In this document: positions 28,886-38,319 of the stretch, piece after piece | How positions within the stretch are numbered: the stretch's first letter is position 1 | Layout of the letters: every line of letters starts with the position of its first letter | Assembly: GCA_902784615.1 (NCBI GenBank) | Contig: CACZVN010000003.1 | Coordinates: 186,001 to 250,000, forward strand | DNA from: an uncultured Prevotellaceae bacterium | GTDB lineage: Bacteria; Bacteroidota; Bacteroidia; Bacteroidales; Bacteroidaceae | Direction: 5' to 3' | Length of the DNA: 64,000 nt | The notes under the pieces: model-generated | Database searches by the model: none | The model's input: only the letters and a program-made list of their open reading frames with translations | What the model was told of the DNA's origin: nothing | Translations under genes and position numbers: made by a program

Positions 28886-30454
28886 TTAATTCAGTATCTT
28901 CACAGGTGTCCAGAACCAGAAGATGGTACCATGACCGTCCTCCTCATTGTCTTGGGCTCCGATCTTGCCGCCTGAGCGGTCGATGATGGCCTTGCAGATG
29001 CTCAGACCCAGTCCTGGCGTCTGATCCTGCAAATAAGTATTCTTGTCCGACAACAGGGCGAAGATGTTCGCCTTCAACTCTTCCGGCAGTCCTGTACCAG
29101 TATCCCTCACCTCCACATAGAAGCCACCCTCCTTTACATAGTAGTTCAGGGTGATCCTGCCCTCCTGGGTGTGCTGCATGGCATTCTCCAACAGGTGCAT
29201 GGTCACCACCCTCAGCAACTTGGCATCCAAGAGGGCGCGCAAGCCACCGACAGGCTCTACCACCTCCAGTTTCACGCCCTCCGACAACTGACGACGGATC
29301 TCAGACGCATAGGCAGACATCTCCGCATCCACATCCGTTACCTGACGGTCGAAGAGCGCCGTATTTCCCTCAATATCAGAGAGTGACAGAAGTTCGTTAA
29401 TCAGATGCAACAACTGCAGCCCGTTCCCGTTGATCAGACTCAGCAGCTGATCACGCTCCTCGTCGGGCATCGTCCCCTCTGGCGTGGAAATCATCAGTTC
29501 CGAGAAACCGATGATGGCATTCAGCGGCGTACGCAGGGCATGGCTCATGTTGTTCATGAAGATATCCTTCAGTTCCTCACTCTTTCTGGCCCGGTCCATC
29601 TCCTTCTGCAGCCGTTTCTTCGAAAGGCGCTGCATGATACCGAAGATCAGCAGGGAGGCAATGATCAGTCCGGTCACGAGGAACCACACCCATGTAGGAA
29701 TACGCAATCCACCGAAGCGGCTCCTCACCGAGGCATACACTTCGTCGATCAGGCCTTCCTCCTCCATCTTGTCGAGTTCTACGTTGATGGCGTCGATCAA
29801 CTGTTTGTTATTGCTCACGTAGCAGTATTCCCTCGACATCAGCGTCAGGTCCTCAGCCTTCAGGTTGTTGAGTTCAAGCACATTAATGAGGTATCTCGCC
29901 TGATAGCGGAAACAGATCACGGCATCGTACTTGCCCGCCGAGAGATCCCTCAACGCCTCCTTCAAGTCTTTGATCAGGCAGACCTTTGCCCCTAAGGCAG
30001 TCAGCGTGTCACGGATGGGACGCGACTCCATGAAAGCCACGGTCTTGTCTTTCACACTCCGCAGTCCGAGGTGCCCCACATGAGGGCTCTCCTTTCTATA
30101 CACGATCTGATAATAGAGTTTGAAGACAGAACGGGAGTAGTTGGTAATGGTCTGTCGGTATGGCGAGAACACCATCATACCTAGGTCCACCCTGCCACTC
30201 ATGATATCGTCGGCGATATTCTCCCAGTTATTGGGAGCATAGGTAAAGGGGATGTTGAGCCGCGCCATCAGCATCTTGGTAAACTCCACGTCGTGGCCCT
30301 TGGGATCACGCTTCTCGTCAAGATACTCCAACGGTGCATAGTCCTTATCCATGCCGAACACGAGGGGGTGCTCATTCGTAAAGCCGAGATTGTCCGCTTT
30401 GCCCGAAGAGGCAAAGGTCATTAGTAGCAATATACAGACCAATCTCAGTTTCAT
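28886..30454 (-). CDS. Hybrid sensor: periplasmic solute-binding domain fused to histidine kinase
   Basis: A 522-residue inner-membrane protein: signal peptide (1-20), PBPb/SBP_bac_3 domain (about 28-245, DYAPLEYLDEKRDPKGHDVEF and MSGRVDLGMMVFSPYRQTI), one membrane helix (about 257-279, TWVWFLVTGLIIASLLIFGI), HisKA with the phospho-acceptor His in NNMSHALRTPLNAIIGFSE (about residue 310), and HATPase_c (LLENAMQHTQEGRI, DTGTGLPEEL, GLGLSICKAIID). It should sense an amino-acid-like ligand outside. It has no receiver or output domain and no response regulator beside it; the partner is elsewhere. Own promoter upstream. Confidence 0.88.
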   Translation of the reverse strand: MKLRLVCILLLMTFASSGKADNLGFTNEHPLVFGMDKDYAPLEYLDEKRDPKGHDVEFTKMLMARLNIPFTYAPNNWENIADDIMSGRVDLGMMVFSPYRQTITNYSRSVFKLYYQIVYRKESPHVGHLGLRSVKDKTVAFMESRPIRDTLTALGAKVCLIKDLKEALRDLSAGKYDAVICFRYQARYLINVLELNNLKAEDLTLMSREYCYVSNNKQLIDAINVELDKMEEEGLIDEVYASVRSRFGGLRIPTWVWFLVTGLIIASLLIFGIMQRLSKKRLQKEMDRARKSEELKDIFMNNMSHALRTPLNAIIGFSELMISTPEGTMPDEERDQLLSLINGNGLQLLHLINELLSLSDIEGNTALFDRQVTDVDAEMSAYASEIRRQLSEGVKLEVVEPVGGLRALLDAKLLRVVTMHLLENAMQHTQEGRITLNYYVKEGGFYVEVRDTGTGLPEELKANIFALLSDKNTYLQDQTPGLGLSICKAIIDRSGGKIGAQDNEEDGHGTIFWFWTPVKILN

Positions 30455-30480
30455 GTTTGTGACATACGTCTGGATGGGTA

Positions 30481-30511
30481 CAAAATTACGAAAAGTTTTG
30501 GAAACAACAAA
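30481..30511 (-). promoter_or_regulatory. Primary-sigma promoter of the sensor kinase-nhaD operon
   Basis: Minus strand: -33 TTTG (30508-30511), 19-bp spacer, -7 TAATTTTG (30481-30488), 26 nt before the ATG. Confidence 0.65.
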
Positions 30512-30605
30512 ACTTTTCCATAAAAAAAGAATAATGTAGGGTATGTTCCGTCATTCCCACATCGAAATATAGGCCAGACACCAGATCGAAAAAAAATAAA
30601 ATTTG

Positions 30606-30637
30606 TTTGGTTTTCTCCTCGCATCATCGTATCTTTG
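30606..30637 (+). promoter_or_regulatory. Primary-sigma promoter of uraA
   Basis: -33 TTTG at 30606-30609, 20-bp spacer, -7 TATCTTTG at 30630-30637, 29 nt before the ATG. Confidence 0.7.
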
Positions 30638-30666
30638 CAGCAGAATTACTACTTAATCATAGAAAC

Positions 30667-31995
30667 ATGAACCAAATTACTGAAAAAGAAGGCATCAGAG
30701 ATGCCAGGGAATTGGGTATGCCCAAGTATGTGATCTTGGGTATCCAACATTTGTTTGCCATGTTCGGCGCCACCATCCTGGTGCCCGTTCTGACAGGACT
30801 CTCCGTATCGTCAACCCTACTCTTCGCAGGTATCGGGACATTGGTCTTCCACTTTGTGAGTAAGTTGCAGGTGCCTGCCTTCCTCGGCTCGTCGTTTGCC
30901 TTCCTCGGCGGTTATATGTCGGTGAAGGCGCTGGGCGTGGAGCAAGGCATGAGCGAGACACTGGCCTTGGACTATGCCTGTGTGGGCGTGTTCTTCGCAG
31001 GTATGTGCTATTTCGTGATGGCGGGACTCATCAAGTCGTTCGGCATCGAGAAGATCCTGAGATTCTTCCCGCCGCTGGTGACAGGACCGATGATTATCGC
31101 CATCGGACTGGTGCTCTCGGGCAGTGCCATCCAGAACTGTACCACCAACTGGACATTGGCCATCGTGGCCGTAGCAACGGTAATCGGTGCGAGTGTATGG
31201 GGCAAGGGCATCATCAGGATCATCCCCATCCTGCTGGGTGTGCTGGTGAGTTATCTGACGGCTGTCGCCATGGGCGAGGTAGATTTCTCGGCACTGAGCG
31301 ACGCAGCCTGGATCGGACTGCCGTTCAGCAGGGAGCAGACCGTGCTGGCGGTATTCGACGACATGGACTCTTCGTTCCTCATCTCAACCATCATCGCCAT
31401 CCTGCCCATCGCCATTGCCACCATCATGGAGCATATCGGTGATATGTGTGCCATCTCATCGACCGTTGGCAAGGACTTCCTGAAGGAACCCGGACTACAC
31501 CGCACGCTGATGGGCGACGGACTGGCCACGGCACTGGCATCGCTCTTCGGAGCCCCCGCCAACACGACCTACGGCGAGAATACGGGTGTGCTGAACCTCA
31601 CGAAGGTGTTCGACCCTGCCGTGATCCGTCTGGCCGCCATCTTCGCCATCCTGCTGTCATTCTGTCCGAAGTTCGCCTGTCTGATCGGCCTGATCCCCAC
31701 AGCGACTATCGGTGGCGTGAGTCTCATTCTCTACGGTATGATCTCGGCCGTCGGTGTGCGCAACCTGGTGGAGGACAGTGTCGATTTCAACTCCTCGCGG
31801 AATATGTTTGTGGCAGCGTCGATCCTGGTGATTGCCATCGGTGTGAAATACGGTGCTGAGGATAATGTGAGTGTAGGCCCCATCCACTTCTCCGGACTGG
31901 CGCTATCGGCACTCGTGGGTGTCACGCTGAATGCCATCCTGCCTGGTAAGTTGGGCATGAAGGTAAAGAGTATTCACGGAAAAGACAAGAATTAA
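30667..31995 (+). CDS. uraA: Uracil/xanthine permease, NCS2 family
   Basis: A 442-residue inner-membrane proton symporter for uracil or xanthine with about 14 helices. Signatures: GIQHLFAMFGATILVPVLTG (helix 1), FLGSSFAFLGGY (helix 3 half-strand), the substrate-site region IAIATIMEHIGDMCAIS with the conserved Glu, and GAPANTTYGENTGVLNLT. Length is normal. Start at 30667 follows the promoter; the frame is open 60 nt upstream but those codons contain the promoter. Single gene, ending at a strong terminator. Confidence 0.94.
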   Translation: MNQITEKEGIRDARELGMPKYVILGIQHLFAMFGATILVPVLTGLSVSSTLLFAGIGTLVFHFVSKLQVPAFLGSSFAFLGGYMSVKALGVEQGMSETLALDYACVGVFFAGMCYFVMAGLIKSFGIEKILRFFPPLVTGPMIIAIGLVLSGSAIQNCTTNWTLAIVAVATVIGASVWGKGIIRIIPILLGVLVSYLTAVAMGEVDFSALSDAAWIGLPFSREQTVLAVFDDMDSSFLISTIIAILPIAIATIMEHIGDMCAISSTVGKDFLKEPGLHRTLMGDGLATALASLFGAPANTTYGENTGVLNLTKVFDPAVIRLAAIFAILLSFCPKFACLIGLIPTATIGGVSLILYGMISAVGVRNLVEDSVDFNSSRNMFVAASILVIAIGVKYGAEDNVSVGPIHFSGLALSALVGVTLNAILPGKLGMKVKSIHGKDKN

Positions 31996-32000
31996 AAGAA

Positions 32001-32030
32001 AAATCCCCGTCAGTTGGCGGGGATTTTTTC
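32001..32030. terminator. Bidirectional terminator after uraA and the thioesterase gene
   Basis: Stem AATCCCCG / CGGGGATT (32002-32009 with 32018-32025) with A and T runs on both sides, between two convergent genes. Confidence 0.88.
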
Positions 32031-32033
32031 TAT

Positions 32034-32432
32034 TCAAGAGATGGCGACGTCCTTGCGGTAGCCCATGCCTGTGATGTGACAGATGACACGGCCTTCCTGA
32101 TTCGTTACCGTCACCTCTACGGCTGGTATCTTGTGGTGATTGGCCACATGGACGGCCTCGGCCCTGAGCGTATCGCCCAGTCGGGCACTCGATACGAACA
32201 TCAGGCTGTTCGAGATGCCGAAGGTCAGTTGACCACCACTGTTCATCAAAGCTGCGATAGCCAGGTCTGCCAGCGTGAACAGGGCACCGCCCTGACACAC
32301 ATCACCTCCGTTCAGATGAGCCTCCGTGACCGTCATCATGGCGACGGCATGGTGCTCATCGACTTCCGTGATCTGACAGCCGGCATTCGCCGCAAAGCGG
32401 TCTCTCTTGTTGAGAAGTTCCTTGATATCCAC
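32034..32432 (-). CDS. PaaI-like hotdog-fold thioesterase
   Basis: A 132-residue acyl-CoA thioesterase of the PaaI/YdiI hotdog type. Core motif: AHLNGGDVCQGGALFTLADL, where the HxxGxxxxGG element holds the active site, and ISNSLMFVSSARLGDTL. Substrate unknown. The start is a GTG at 32430-32432, 3 nt after the nqrF stop, so it is the last gene of the nqr operon. Confidence 0.88.
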   Translation of the reverse strand: MDIKELLNKRDRFAANAGCQITEVDEHHAVAMMTVTEAHLNGGDVCQGGALFTLADLAIAALMNSGGQLTFGISNSLMFVSSARLGDTLRAEAVHVANHHKIPAVEVTVTNQEGRVICHITGMGYRKDVAIS

Positions 32433-32435
32433 CGA

Positions 32436-33704
32436 TTAGCCTCCGAAGTTATCGTACATGATCGACTCGGGATCAACTCCGAGTGAGTCGAGCATCGAGA
32501 CAACGGCTGCCGACATCGGACCAGGACCGCACATGTAGTACTCCACATCCTCGGGAGCCTCGTGGTCCTTCAGATAGGTGTTGAGCATCACCTGATGGAC
32601 GAAGCCCGGAGTATATTTCACGCCTGCAGCATCGGCAGCGGGATCGGGACGGTCGAGGGCCAGGTGGAAGTGGAAGTTCTTGAACTCCTTCTCCAGACCG
32701 AGGAAGTCGTCGAGATAGAACACCTCGTTCAGGGCGCGGGCACCGTAGAAGTAGTGCATCTCGCGATCGGTAGTATGCAGCGTCTTCGTCATGTGCATGA
32801 TCTGTGCGCGCAACGGAGCCATACCGGCACCACCACCAACCCAGATCATCTCCTTCTTCGAGTCGAAGTGCGGGTGGAAGTCGCCGAACGGACCGCTCAT
32901 GATCACCTTGTCGCCAGGTTTCAGCGAGAAGATGTACGACGAGGCGATACCCGGGTTCACATCCATGAAGCCAGAGCGATCGGGCTTGAACGGCGGCGTG
33001 GCGATACGTACCGTCAGCATGAAGACATCGCCCTCAGCGGGATAGTTGGCCATCGAGTAGGCACGGATGGTGTCCTCGGGGTTCTTACACTTCAGCGGGA
33101 ACAGACCGAACTTTTCCCATGAAGGCAGATACTCGTCGCCAATGAGGCTCTTGTCGAAGTCCTTATCGTAGTCGATACAATCGAACTTAGGAATCTTAAT
33201 CTGGGCGTAAGAGCCAGGCAGGAAGTCCATGTGCTCGCCAGCGGGCAGCTGCACCTTGAACTCCTTGATGAACGTAGCCACGTTCTTGTTGGAGATCACG
33301 GTACACTCATACTCCTTGACGCCGAGGATCGACTCGTCAACATGGATCTTCAGGTCGCCCTTCACCTTGCACTGACAGCCGAGGCGCCAGTGGTCCTTGA
33401 TCTGCTTACGGGTGAAATGGGGCTTCTCGGAGTCGAGGATCTCGCCCCCACCCTCAAGAACCTGTACCTTACACTGTCCGCAAGAGGCCTTACCACCACA
33501 GGCAGAGGGCAAGAAGATGCCGTTCTGGTTGAGTGTGGCCATCAGGTTGTTACCCTGGGCCACGGAGATGGTACGGTCGCCGTTGATCTCGATATTCACA
33601 TTGCCCGAGGGCGAGAGATACTTCTTCGCTACGAGCAGGATAATCACCAGCAAGATGATCACCAGGAGGAATACTCCTATACTATATGCTATAAACTGTG
33701 CCAT
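32436..33704 (-). CDS. nqrF: Na+-translocating NADH:quinone reductase subunit F
   Basis: A 422-residue electron-entry subunit. One N-terminal membrane helix (AYSIGVFLLVIILLVIILLV), a 2Fe-2S ferredoxin domain with Cys in PSACGGKASCGQCKV and WRLGCQCKV, the FAD motif RAYSMANYP, and the NADH-binding C-terminal part (GGGAGMAPLRAQIMHM, YYMCGPGPM). It oxidises NADH and passes electrons to the other Nqr subunits. Complete. Confidence 0.96.
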   Translation of the reverse strand: MAQFIAYSIGVFLLVIILLVIILLVAKKYLSPSGNVNIEINGDRTISVAQGNNLMATLNQNGIFLPSACGGKASCGQCKVQVLEGGGEILDSEKPHFTRKQIKDHWRLGCQCKVKGDLKIHVDESILGVKEYECTVISNKNVATFIKEFKVQLPAGEHMDFLPGSYAQIKIPKFDCIDYDKDFDKSLIGDEYLPSWEKFGLFPLKCKNPEDTIRAYSMANYPAEGDVFMLTVRIATPPFKPDRSGFMDVNPGIASSYIFSLKPGDKVIMSGPFGDFHPHFDSKKEMIWVGGGAGMAPLRAQIMHMTKTLHTTDREMHYFYGARALNEVFYLDDFLGLEKEFKNFHFHLALDRPDPAADAAGVKYTPGFVHQVMLNTYLKDHEAPEDVEYYMCGPGPMSAAVVSMLDSLGVDPESIMYDNFGG

Positions 33705-33710
33705 GTTTCA

Positions 33711-33737
33711 AAATTAAACATTTAACATTAAACATTA
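33711..33737. repeat. TTTAATG tandem spacer repeat (nqrE-nqrF)
   Basis: Short repeats ATTAAACATTTAACATTAAA fill the gap between nqrE and nqrF and supply the nqrE stop codon; the same unit is seen at 23760-23787. Confidence 0.5.
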
Positions 33738-34361
33738 AATATTCAAACCACTGAAGCACATCATCGCCATGGCCATGAGGCCGACGGTGATAAACACGAT
33801 GCCAAGGCCCTGCAGGGGCTTGGGAACATCCGAATACTGCATCTTCTCGCGGATGGCACCCATGGCCACGATGGCCAGCGTCCAACCGAGACCGGAGCCG
33901 AAGCCATAGACCATGGCATCCCAGATCGAGGTGATGGCCTGTGAGTTGGTGGGCTCCATGAGGATGCGCTGCTGCATGAACAGTGAGGCACCCATGATGG
34001 CGCAGTTCACAGCGATCAGCGGCAGGAAGATACCAAGCGCTGCGTAGAGCGAGGGCGAGTATTTCTCGACCGTCATCTCCACCAACTGCACCATACCTGC
34101 GATGACAGCGATAAAGAGGATAAACGACAGGTAACTGAGATCGACACCCTCAGCGAGGCAGTCGGGACCCAGCACCTTGGTCTGCAACAGATAGTTAACG
34201 GGGACGGTCACCGTGAGCACGAAGGTCACAGCCATACCCAGACCCAAAGAGGTCTTCACCGTCTTCGACACAGCAAGGTAGGAACACATGCCGAGGAAGA
34301 AGGCGAAAATCATATTGTCCACAAAGATGGACCTGAATAATAATGATATTGCGTGTTCCAT
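33735..34361 (-). CDS. nqrE: Na+-translocating NADH:quinone reductase subunit E
   Basis: A 208-residue integral membrane subunit with six helices. It holds the two half-helices that carry a membrane Fe-S site shared with NqrD; Cys residues sit in [14 protein letters not shown] and [14 protein letters not shown]. Complete, 3 nt after nqrD. Confidence 0.95.
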   Translation of the reverse strand: MEHAISLLFRSIFVDNMIFAFFLGMCSYLAVSKTVKTSLGLGMAVTFVLTVTVPVNYLLQTKVLGPDCLAEGVDLSYLSFILFIAVIAGMVQLVEMTVEKYSPSLYAALGIFLPLIAVNCAIMGASLFMQQRILMEPTNSQAITSIWDAMVYGFGSGLGWTLAIVAMGAIREKMQYSDVPKPLQGLGIVFITVGLMAMAMMCFSGLNI

Positions 34362-34364
34362 AAC

Positions 34365-34988
34365 TTACTTCTCCTTATAAAAATATGCACGATGTACCCA
34401 AATCACACAACCCACGAGAATCAGCGCCATGGCAGGCATCGTCATCATACCGTTGTTCACGTAGCCGAAGTCATAGACGCTGTCAGGGATAATCTGGAAG
34501 CCCAGCAGCGAACCACGTCCGAGCAGTTCACGGACGGCACCCACGATGACCAGGATCATGGCATAGCCAAGACCGTTGCCCACACCGTCGAGGAACGAGG
34601 GCCAGGGCTTGTTCTGCATGGCGAAGGCCTCGAGACGACCCATCAGGATACAGTTGGTGATGATCAGACCGACATACACAGAGAGCTGAACGCTGACGTC
34701 GTAGGCGAAAGCCTTCAGGATCTGAGACACGATCGTTACGAGAGCAGCCACAACGACCAACTGCACCACGATACGGATGCGGTTGGGGATGGTGTTGCGG
34801 ATCACGGAGATAATCACATTCGCAAAGGCGGTGATCACCGTTACGGCGAGACCCATCACAATGGCAGGCTTCAGCTGCGAGGTGACGGCCAAGGCCGAGC
34901 AGATACCCAATACCTGTCCGAGGATCGGGTGGTCGAGGTTCAACGGATTCGTGAAGACCTCTTTATTTTGTTTACTAAATAATGCCAT
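34365..34988 (-). CDS. nqrD: Na+-translocating NADH:quinone reductase subunit D
   Basis: A 207-residue six-helix membrane subunit, the partner of NqrE, with Cys in LGICSALAVTSQLK and LIITNCILMGRLEA at the pseudo-symmetric positions. Complete, 3 nt after nqrC. Confidence 0.95.
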   Translation of the reverse strand: MALFSKQNKEVFTNPLNLDHPILGQVLGICSALAVTSQLKPAIVMGLAVTVITAFANVIISVIRNTIPNRIRIVVQLVVVAALVTIVSQILKAFAYDVSVQLSVYVGLIITNCILMGRLEAFAMQNKPWPSFLDGVGNGLGYAMILVIVGAVRELLGRGSLLGFQIIPDSVYDFGYVNNGMMTMPAMALILVGCVIWVHRAYFYKEK

Positions 34989-34991
34989 AGT

Positions 34992-35690
34992 CTATTCCTC
35001 CTCTGCTTTAGGTTCAACGGCTGTAGAATCAGCAGGCTCGGGAGTACACATCATCACCGAGAACAGTTCGACGGCATTCTTGCCTGCATCCTTCAGTCCA
35101 GCCTTAATCATATCGTTCACACCATTAGAGGTCAGGGTGGCGCCCGTCACACAATCGACCTGCGTGGTAGGATCATCCACCTTCTTGACAACAGAGAGAG
35201 CCACCTCATGGGTATCAGAGTCACCAACAAACACTTTCTTGCCGATGAACTTCTCCTGCCAAGCCTGGGAGTCCTTAATCTCTGCACCCAGACCGGCTGT
35301 CTCACTCTCATGGTTGAAGTAGGCACCATAGACGGTAGGTGTATCATCACCATGAATAGAGACGAAACCACTAATACCGCCCCATAGACCCATACCCTTC
35401 ATGGATACCACCAGGATATCTTCACCGTTGATCTCACAAAGATAGTATTTCTGCCCATCTTTCTCAGCCTCCTGCTTCACCACCTCAGCGTACTTGGCCT
35501 CGGCCTCAGAGCCGTCCAGGTCGCGGATGTTGAGCGAATAGAGGATCTGCTTCTTCACATCGAGGGCCACGTTAGCATCCTGCATCGGCTTCAGCGCCTG
35601 ATAGACGAAGGCCAGCAGGAAGGCCACGATGACCACGAGTATCGCACTATATATGATAATGTACGAATTGCTGTTTGTATTCAGTTTCAT
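34992..35690 (-). CDS. nqrC: Na+-translocating NADH:quinone reductase subunit C
   Basis: A 232-residue subunit with one N-terminal membrane helix (about residues 8-30) and a periplasmic FMN-binding domain. The covalent FMN threonine sits in VDCVTGATLTSNGV (S/T-GAT motif). The C-terminal tail (EPADSTAVEPKAEEE) is acidic and longer than needed. Its ATG region overlaps the nqrB stop by 4 nt. Confidence 0.95.
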   Translation of the reverse strand: MKLNTNSNSYIIIYSAILVVIVAFLLAFVYQALKPMQDANVALDVKKQILYSLNIRDLDGSEAEAKYAEVVKQEAEKDGQKYYLCEINGEDILVVSMKGMGLWGGISGFVSIHGDDTPTVYGAYFNHESETAGLGAEIKDSQAWQEKFIGKKVFVGDSDTHEVALSVVKKVDDPTTQVDCVTGATLTSNGVNDMIKAGLKDAGKNAVELFSVMMCTPEPADSTAVEPKAEEE

Positions 35691-36847
35691 TTGGTACCTC
35701 CTCTCTTTGCACGTTTCGAAATGTTACGGGCCACCACGAAGTGGTCGATCGTGGGAGCAAACATATTACCAAAGAAGATGGCGAGCATCATACCCTCGGG
35801 ATAGCCGGCATTCATCACACGGATGATGATGGCCATCGCACCGATGAGGAAACCGTAGATAAACTGACCCGTGGTGGTACGGCAAGAGGTGACAGGGTCG
35901 GTAGCCATGAACACAGCACCGAAGGCGAAGCCACCCAGCACAAAGTGATGCCACCAGACCATCGACTGACCAGTCTGCTCGAAGAGGATAGCCAGCAAGG
36001 CACCACCCACGAAGACTGAGAGCATCGTACGCCAGGAAGCGATGCCCGTCCACAGCAGGATGATGGCACCGATGGCAATGGCGTAGAGTGAGGTCTCACC
36101 GATAGAACCTGGGATAAATCCGCAGATCATGTCGCAGATGGAGGTGTCGGGGGTGATGCCCTGTGCCACCTGTCCAAGCGGTGTGGCTGCGGTGAATCCG
36201 TCGGGCAGGTCGTTACCCAGTCCGAAGATGGAATTCTGAGCCACCCAAACGGTGTCACCCGTCATCTTTGCGGGATAGGCGAAGAACAGGAACATACGGG
36301 CTGCGATGGCGGGGTTGAAGATGTTCATACCCGTACCACCGAAGATCTCCTTACAGAAGATCACGGAGAAGGCACATGCCAGGGCGAGCATCCACAGTGG
36401 ACAGCCGATAGGGATGATCAGCGGGATGATGATACCCGAAACGAGGTAACCTTCCTGGATCTCTTCACCCTTCCACTGTGCCCAGGCAAACTCGATGCCC
36501 AGACCAACGATATATGAGACGAGGATCTTAGGAAGTACGGCCAGGAATCCATAGAAGAAGATTTCACAGAAACTTGCGCTTGCCAGTGTACCGGCAGCGG
36601 CATAGTTCTGATAGCCGATATTATACATACCAAACAGCATGGCAGGCATCAGGGCGATGACCACCATACTCATAATACGCTTCGAGTCGATGGCGTCGTG
36701 AATATTCACGCCACCAACCTTTGCCGTGTCGTTGGGCACGTAAAGGAAGGTCTCAAAGCCGTCGAACACCGAACGGAAGGCATGCAACTTGCCACCCTCC
36801 TCGAAGTTCGGCTTTACCTTATTGAGAAAATTTCTTAATGCGCTCAT
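35687..36847 (-). CDS. nqrB: Na+-translocating NADH:quinone reductase subunit B
   Basis: A 386-residue ten-helix membrane subunit forming the ion path and the riboflavin/FMN site. The covalent FMN threonine lies in DGFTAATPLGQ. The GGTGMNIFNPAIAARMFLFF and FVLGGFAFGAVFMATDPVTS segments are conserved. Complete; 5 nt after nqrA. Confidence 0.95.
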   Translation of the reverse strand: MSALRNFLNKVKPNFEEGGKLHAFRSVFDGFETFLYVPNDTAKVGGVNIHDAIDSKRIMSMVVIALMPAMLFGMYNIGYQNYAAAGTLASASFCEIFFYGFLAVLPKILVSYIVGLGIEFAWAQWKGEEIQEGYLVSGIIIPLIIPIGCPLWMLALACAFSVIFCKEIFGGTGMNIFNPAIAARMFLFFAYPAKMTGDTVWVAQNSIFGLGNDLPDGFTAATPLGQVAQGITPDTSICDMICGFIPGSIGETSLYAIAIGAIILLWTGIASWRTMLSVFVGGALLAILFEQTGQSMVWWHHFVLGGFAFGAVFMATDPVTSCRTTTGQFIYGFLIGAMAIIIRVMNAGYPEGMMLAIFFGNMFAPTIDHFVVARNISKRAKRGGTK

Positions 36848-36852
36848 AGTCC

Positions 36853-38196
36853 TTATGCGTTTTCTTTACGTAAAATGTTCAGTCCTTCACGCACGATGCG
36901 CTGCAATTCCAGTTTCGACGAATCGACGAACTCTGCGAGGGCAAAGTCCTCAGGACTAACTTCGTAGATACCCAGGGCCTCCTGACGATCGATATCGCCA
37001 GAGATGATGGCCTTGATGAGGTATTCACCATAGATATCCATCGGCAGTACTTTGTCGTACTCACCACTCATGATCATGTGACGCTCACCACCCTTCACAC
37101 GGGCATCGAGCGCATACTGCTTCTTGCCACAGAGCCAGGAGAAGTAACTGCGGTTGACGGAGAACTGCTTGAAACGAGGCAGGATCCAACCCAGCATCTC
37201 GTCGGCATCGTTACCCTCGGGGATCACGGTGATCTCAGAGGTGTGGGCACCGAGGAAGCCTTCCTTCGTGGTGGGCTTGCCCGTCAGTACGTTACCATTG
37301 ATGATGCGGACGCTCTTTGAGGCATCGTAACTGTTGGAGAGCAGCGTAGAGAGTTCCTCGCCTACCAGCATATCCACATAGGCAGGACTCGTGATCTCAC
37401 TGCCGCAGAGGGCTACGGTACGCTTCAGATCGACCTTGCCTGTGTTGAACAGACGGCCGATGAAGAGCACCACCGTAGGATCGCCGATGGTCCACACCAC
37501 CTCACCCTTGTTCACCGGGTCGATGTGGTTCACCTGAACACCCACGTTACCTGCAGGACACTTACCGTCGAAGACCGTCACCTCGGCATCCTTCATGCCT
37601 TCGAGCTTAGAGCCTACACCTACACCGAGGTAGGTCTTGGCAATCTTAGAGAGGGCTGAGAGACCTGTCTGGAAATCGGCCTCCTGACCCTGCACCTCGT
37701 ACTCGAAGTCGGCTGCCAAGGGTTTGTCCCTGAGGGCAGAAACGAAAATCGCCTTAGGCTGGGCACCCGGATTGGTGGATACAGCATAAGGCAACTGGTT
37801 GATGTAACCAAAGATTCCTGCTTCCAATAAGGCGTTAACGACTTGCTCGCCTGACAGCGTGCTGACATCCTTCTTGCCGAAGTCCTTGAACTCCTGCTGG
37901 GCATCAGCATCGACCTTTACGCAGAGCACCTTTCTCCGTTCACCCCGTACCACGGCACTCACCGTACCGCTGACTGGCGAGGCAAACTTCACTTCGGGAT
38001 ACTGTTTGTTGACAAACAAGGCATCCCCGGCCTTGACCTTGTCGCCTTCCTTGACCACGACCTTTGGAGTGACTCCCTCGAAATCATCAGGCACCAGTGC
38101 ATACTGGCCGTTAGATTTCAGCTGGATTTTCTTCTCCTCAGCCTTGCCCTGAAGGTTAATGTCCAAGCCTTTACGTAACTTAATTACATTTGCCAT
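36853..38196 (-). CDS. nqrA: Na+-translocating NADH:quinone reductase subunit A
   Basis: A 447-residue peripheral subunit at the quinone site. N-terminal MANVIKLRKGLDINLQGKAE and the barrel-sandwich PKVVVKEGDKVKAGDALFVN are typical, as is the C-terminal VREGLNILRKENA. First gene of nqrABCDEF, with a -7 element upstream; the operon divergently faces tamB. Confidence 0.95.
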   Translation of the reverse strand: MANVIKLRKGLDINLQGKAEEKKIQLKSNGQYALVPDDFEGVTPKVVVKEGDKVKAGDALFVNKQYPEVKFASPVSGTVSAVVRGERRKVLCVKVDADAQQEFKDFGKKDVSTLSGEQVVNALLEAGIFGYINQLPYAVSTNPGAQPKAIFVSALRDKPLAADFEYEVQGQEADFQTGLSALSKIAKTYLGVGVGSKLEGMKDAEVTVFDGKCPAGNVGVQVNHIDPVNKGEVVWTIGDPTVVLFIGRLFNTGKVDLKRTVALCGSEITSPAYVDMLVGEELSTLLSNSYDASKSVRIINGNVLTGKPTTKEGFLGAHTSEITVIPEGNDADEMLGWILPRFKQFSVNRSYFSWLCGKKQYALDARVKGGERHMIMSGEYDKVLPMDIYGEYLIKAIISGDIDRQEALGIYEVSPEDFALAEFVDSSKLELQRIVREGLNILRKENA

Positions 38197-38234
38197 TTAT
38201 ATCAAGTTTGATTGAATAGTCGCACAGAGCGGGG

Positions 38235-38242
38235 CAAAATTA
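38235..38242 (-). promoter_or_regulatory. -7 element (TAATTTTG) for the nqr operon
   Basis: Consensus -7 on the minus strand 38 nt before the nqrA ATG; a TTTG lies at 38259-38262 but the spacing (16 bp) is short. Confidence 0.5.
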
Positions 38243-38306
38243 CTAAAAAAACGGCAGACAAAGAACAAAAATATAAAAAAATTGCCGAAATCCCGATAAA
38301 TTGTTG

Positions 38307-38314
38307 TATTTTTG
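38307..38314 (+). promoter_or_regulatory. -7 element (TATTTTTG) for tamB
   Basis: Consensus -7 only 5 nt before the GTG start of tamB. TTG at 38282-38284 would be the -33 element with a 22-bp spacer. Confidence 0.5.
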
Positions 38315-38319
38315 CGCTC

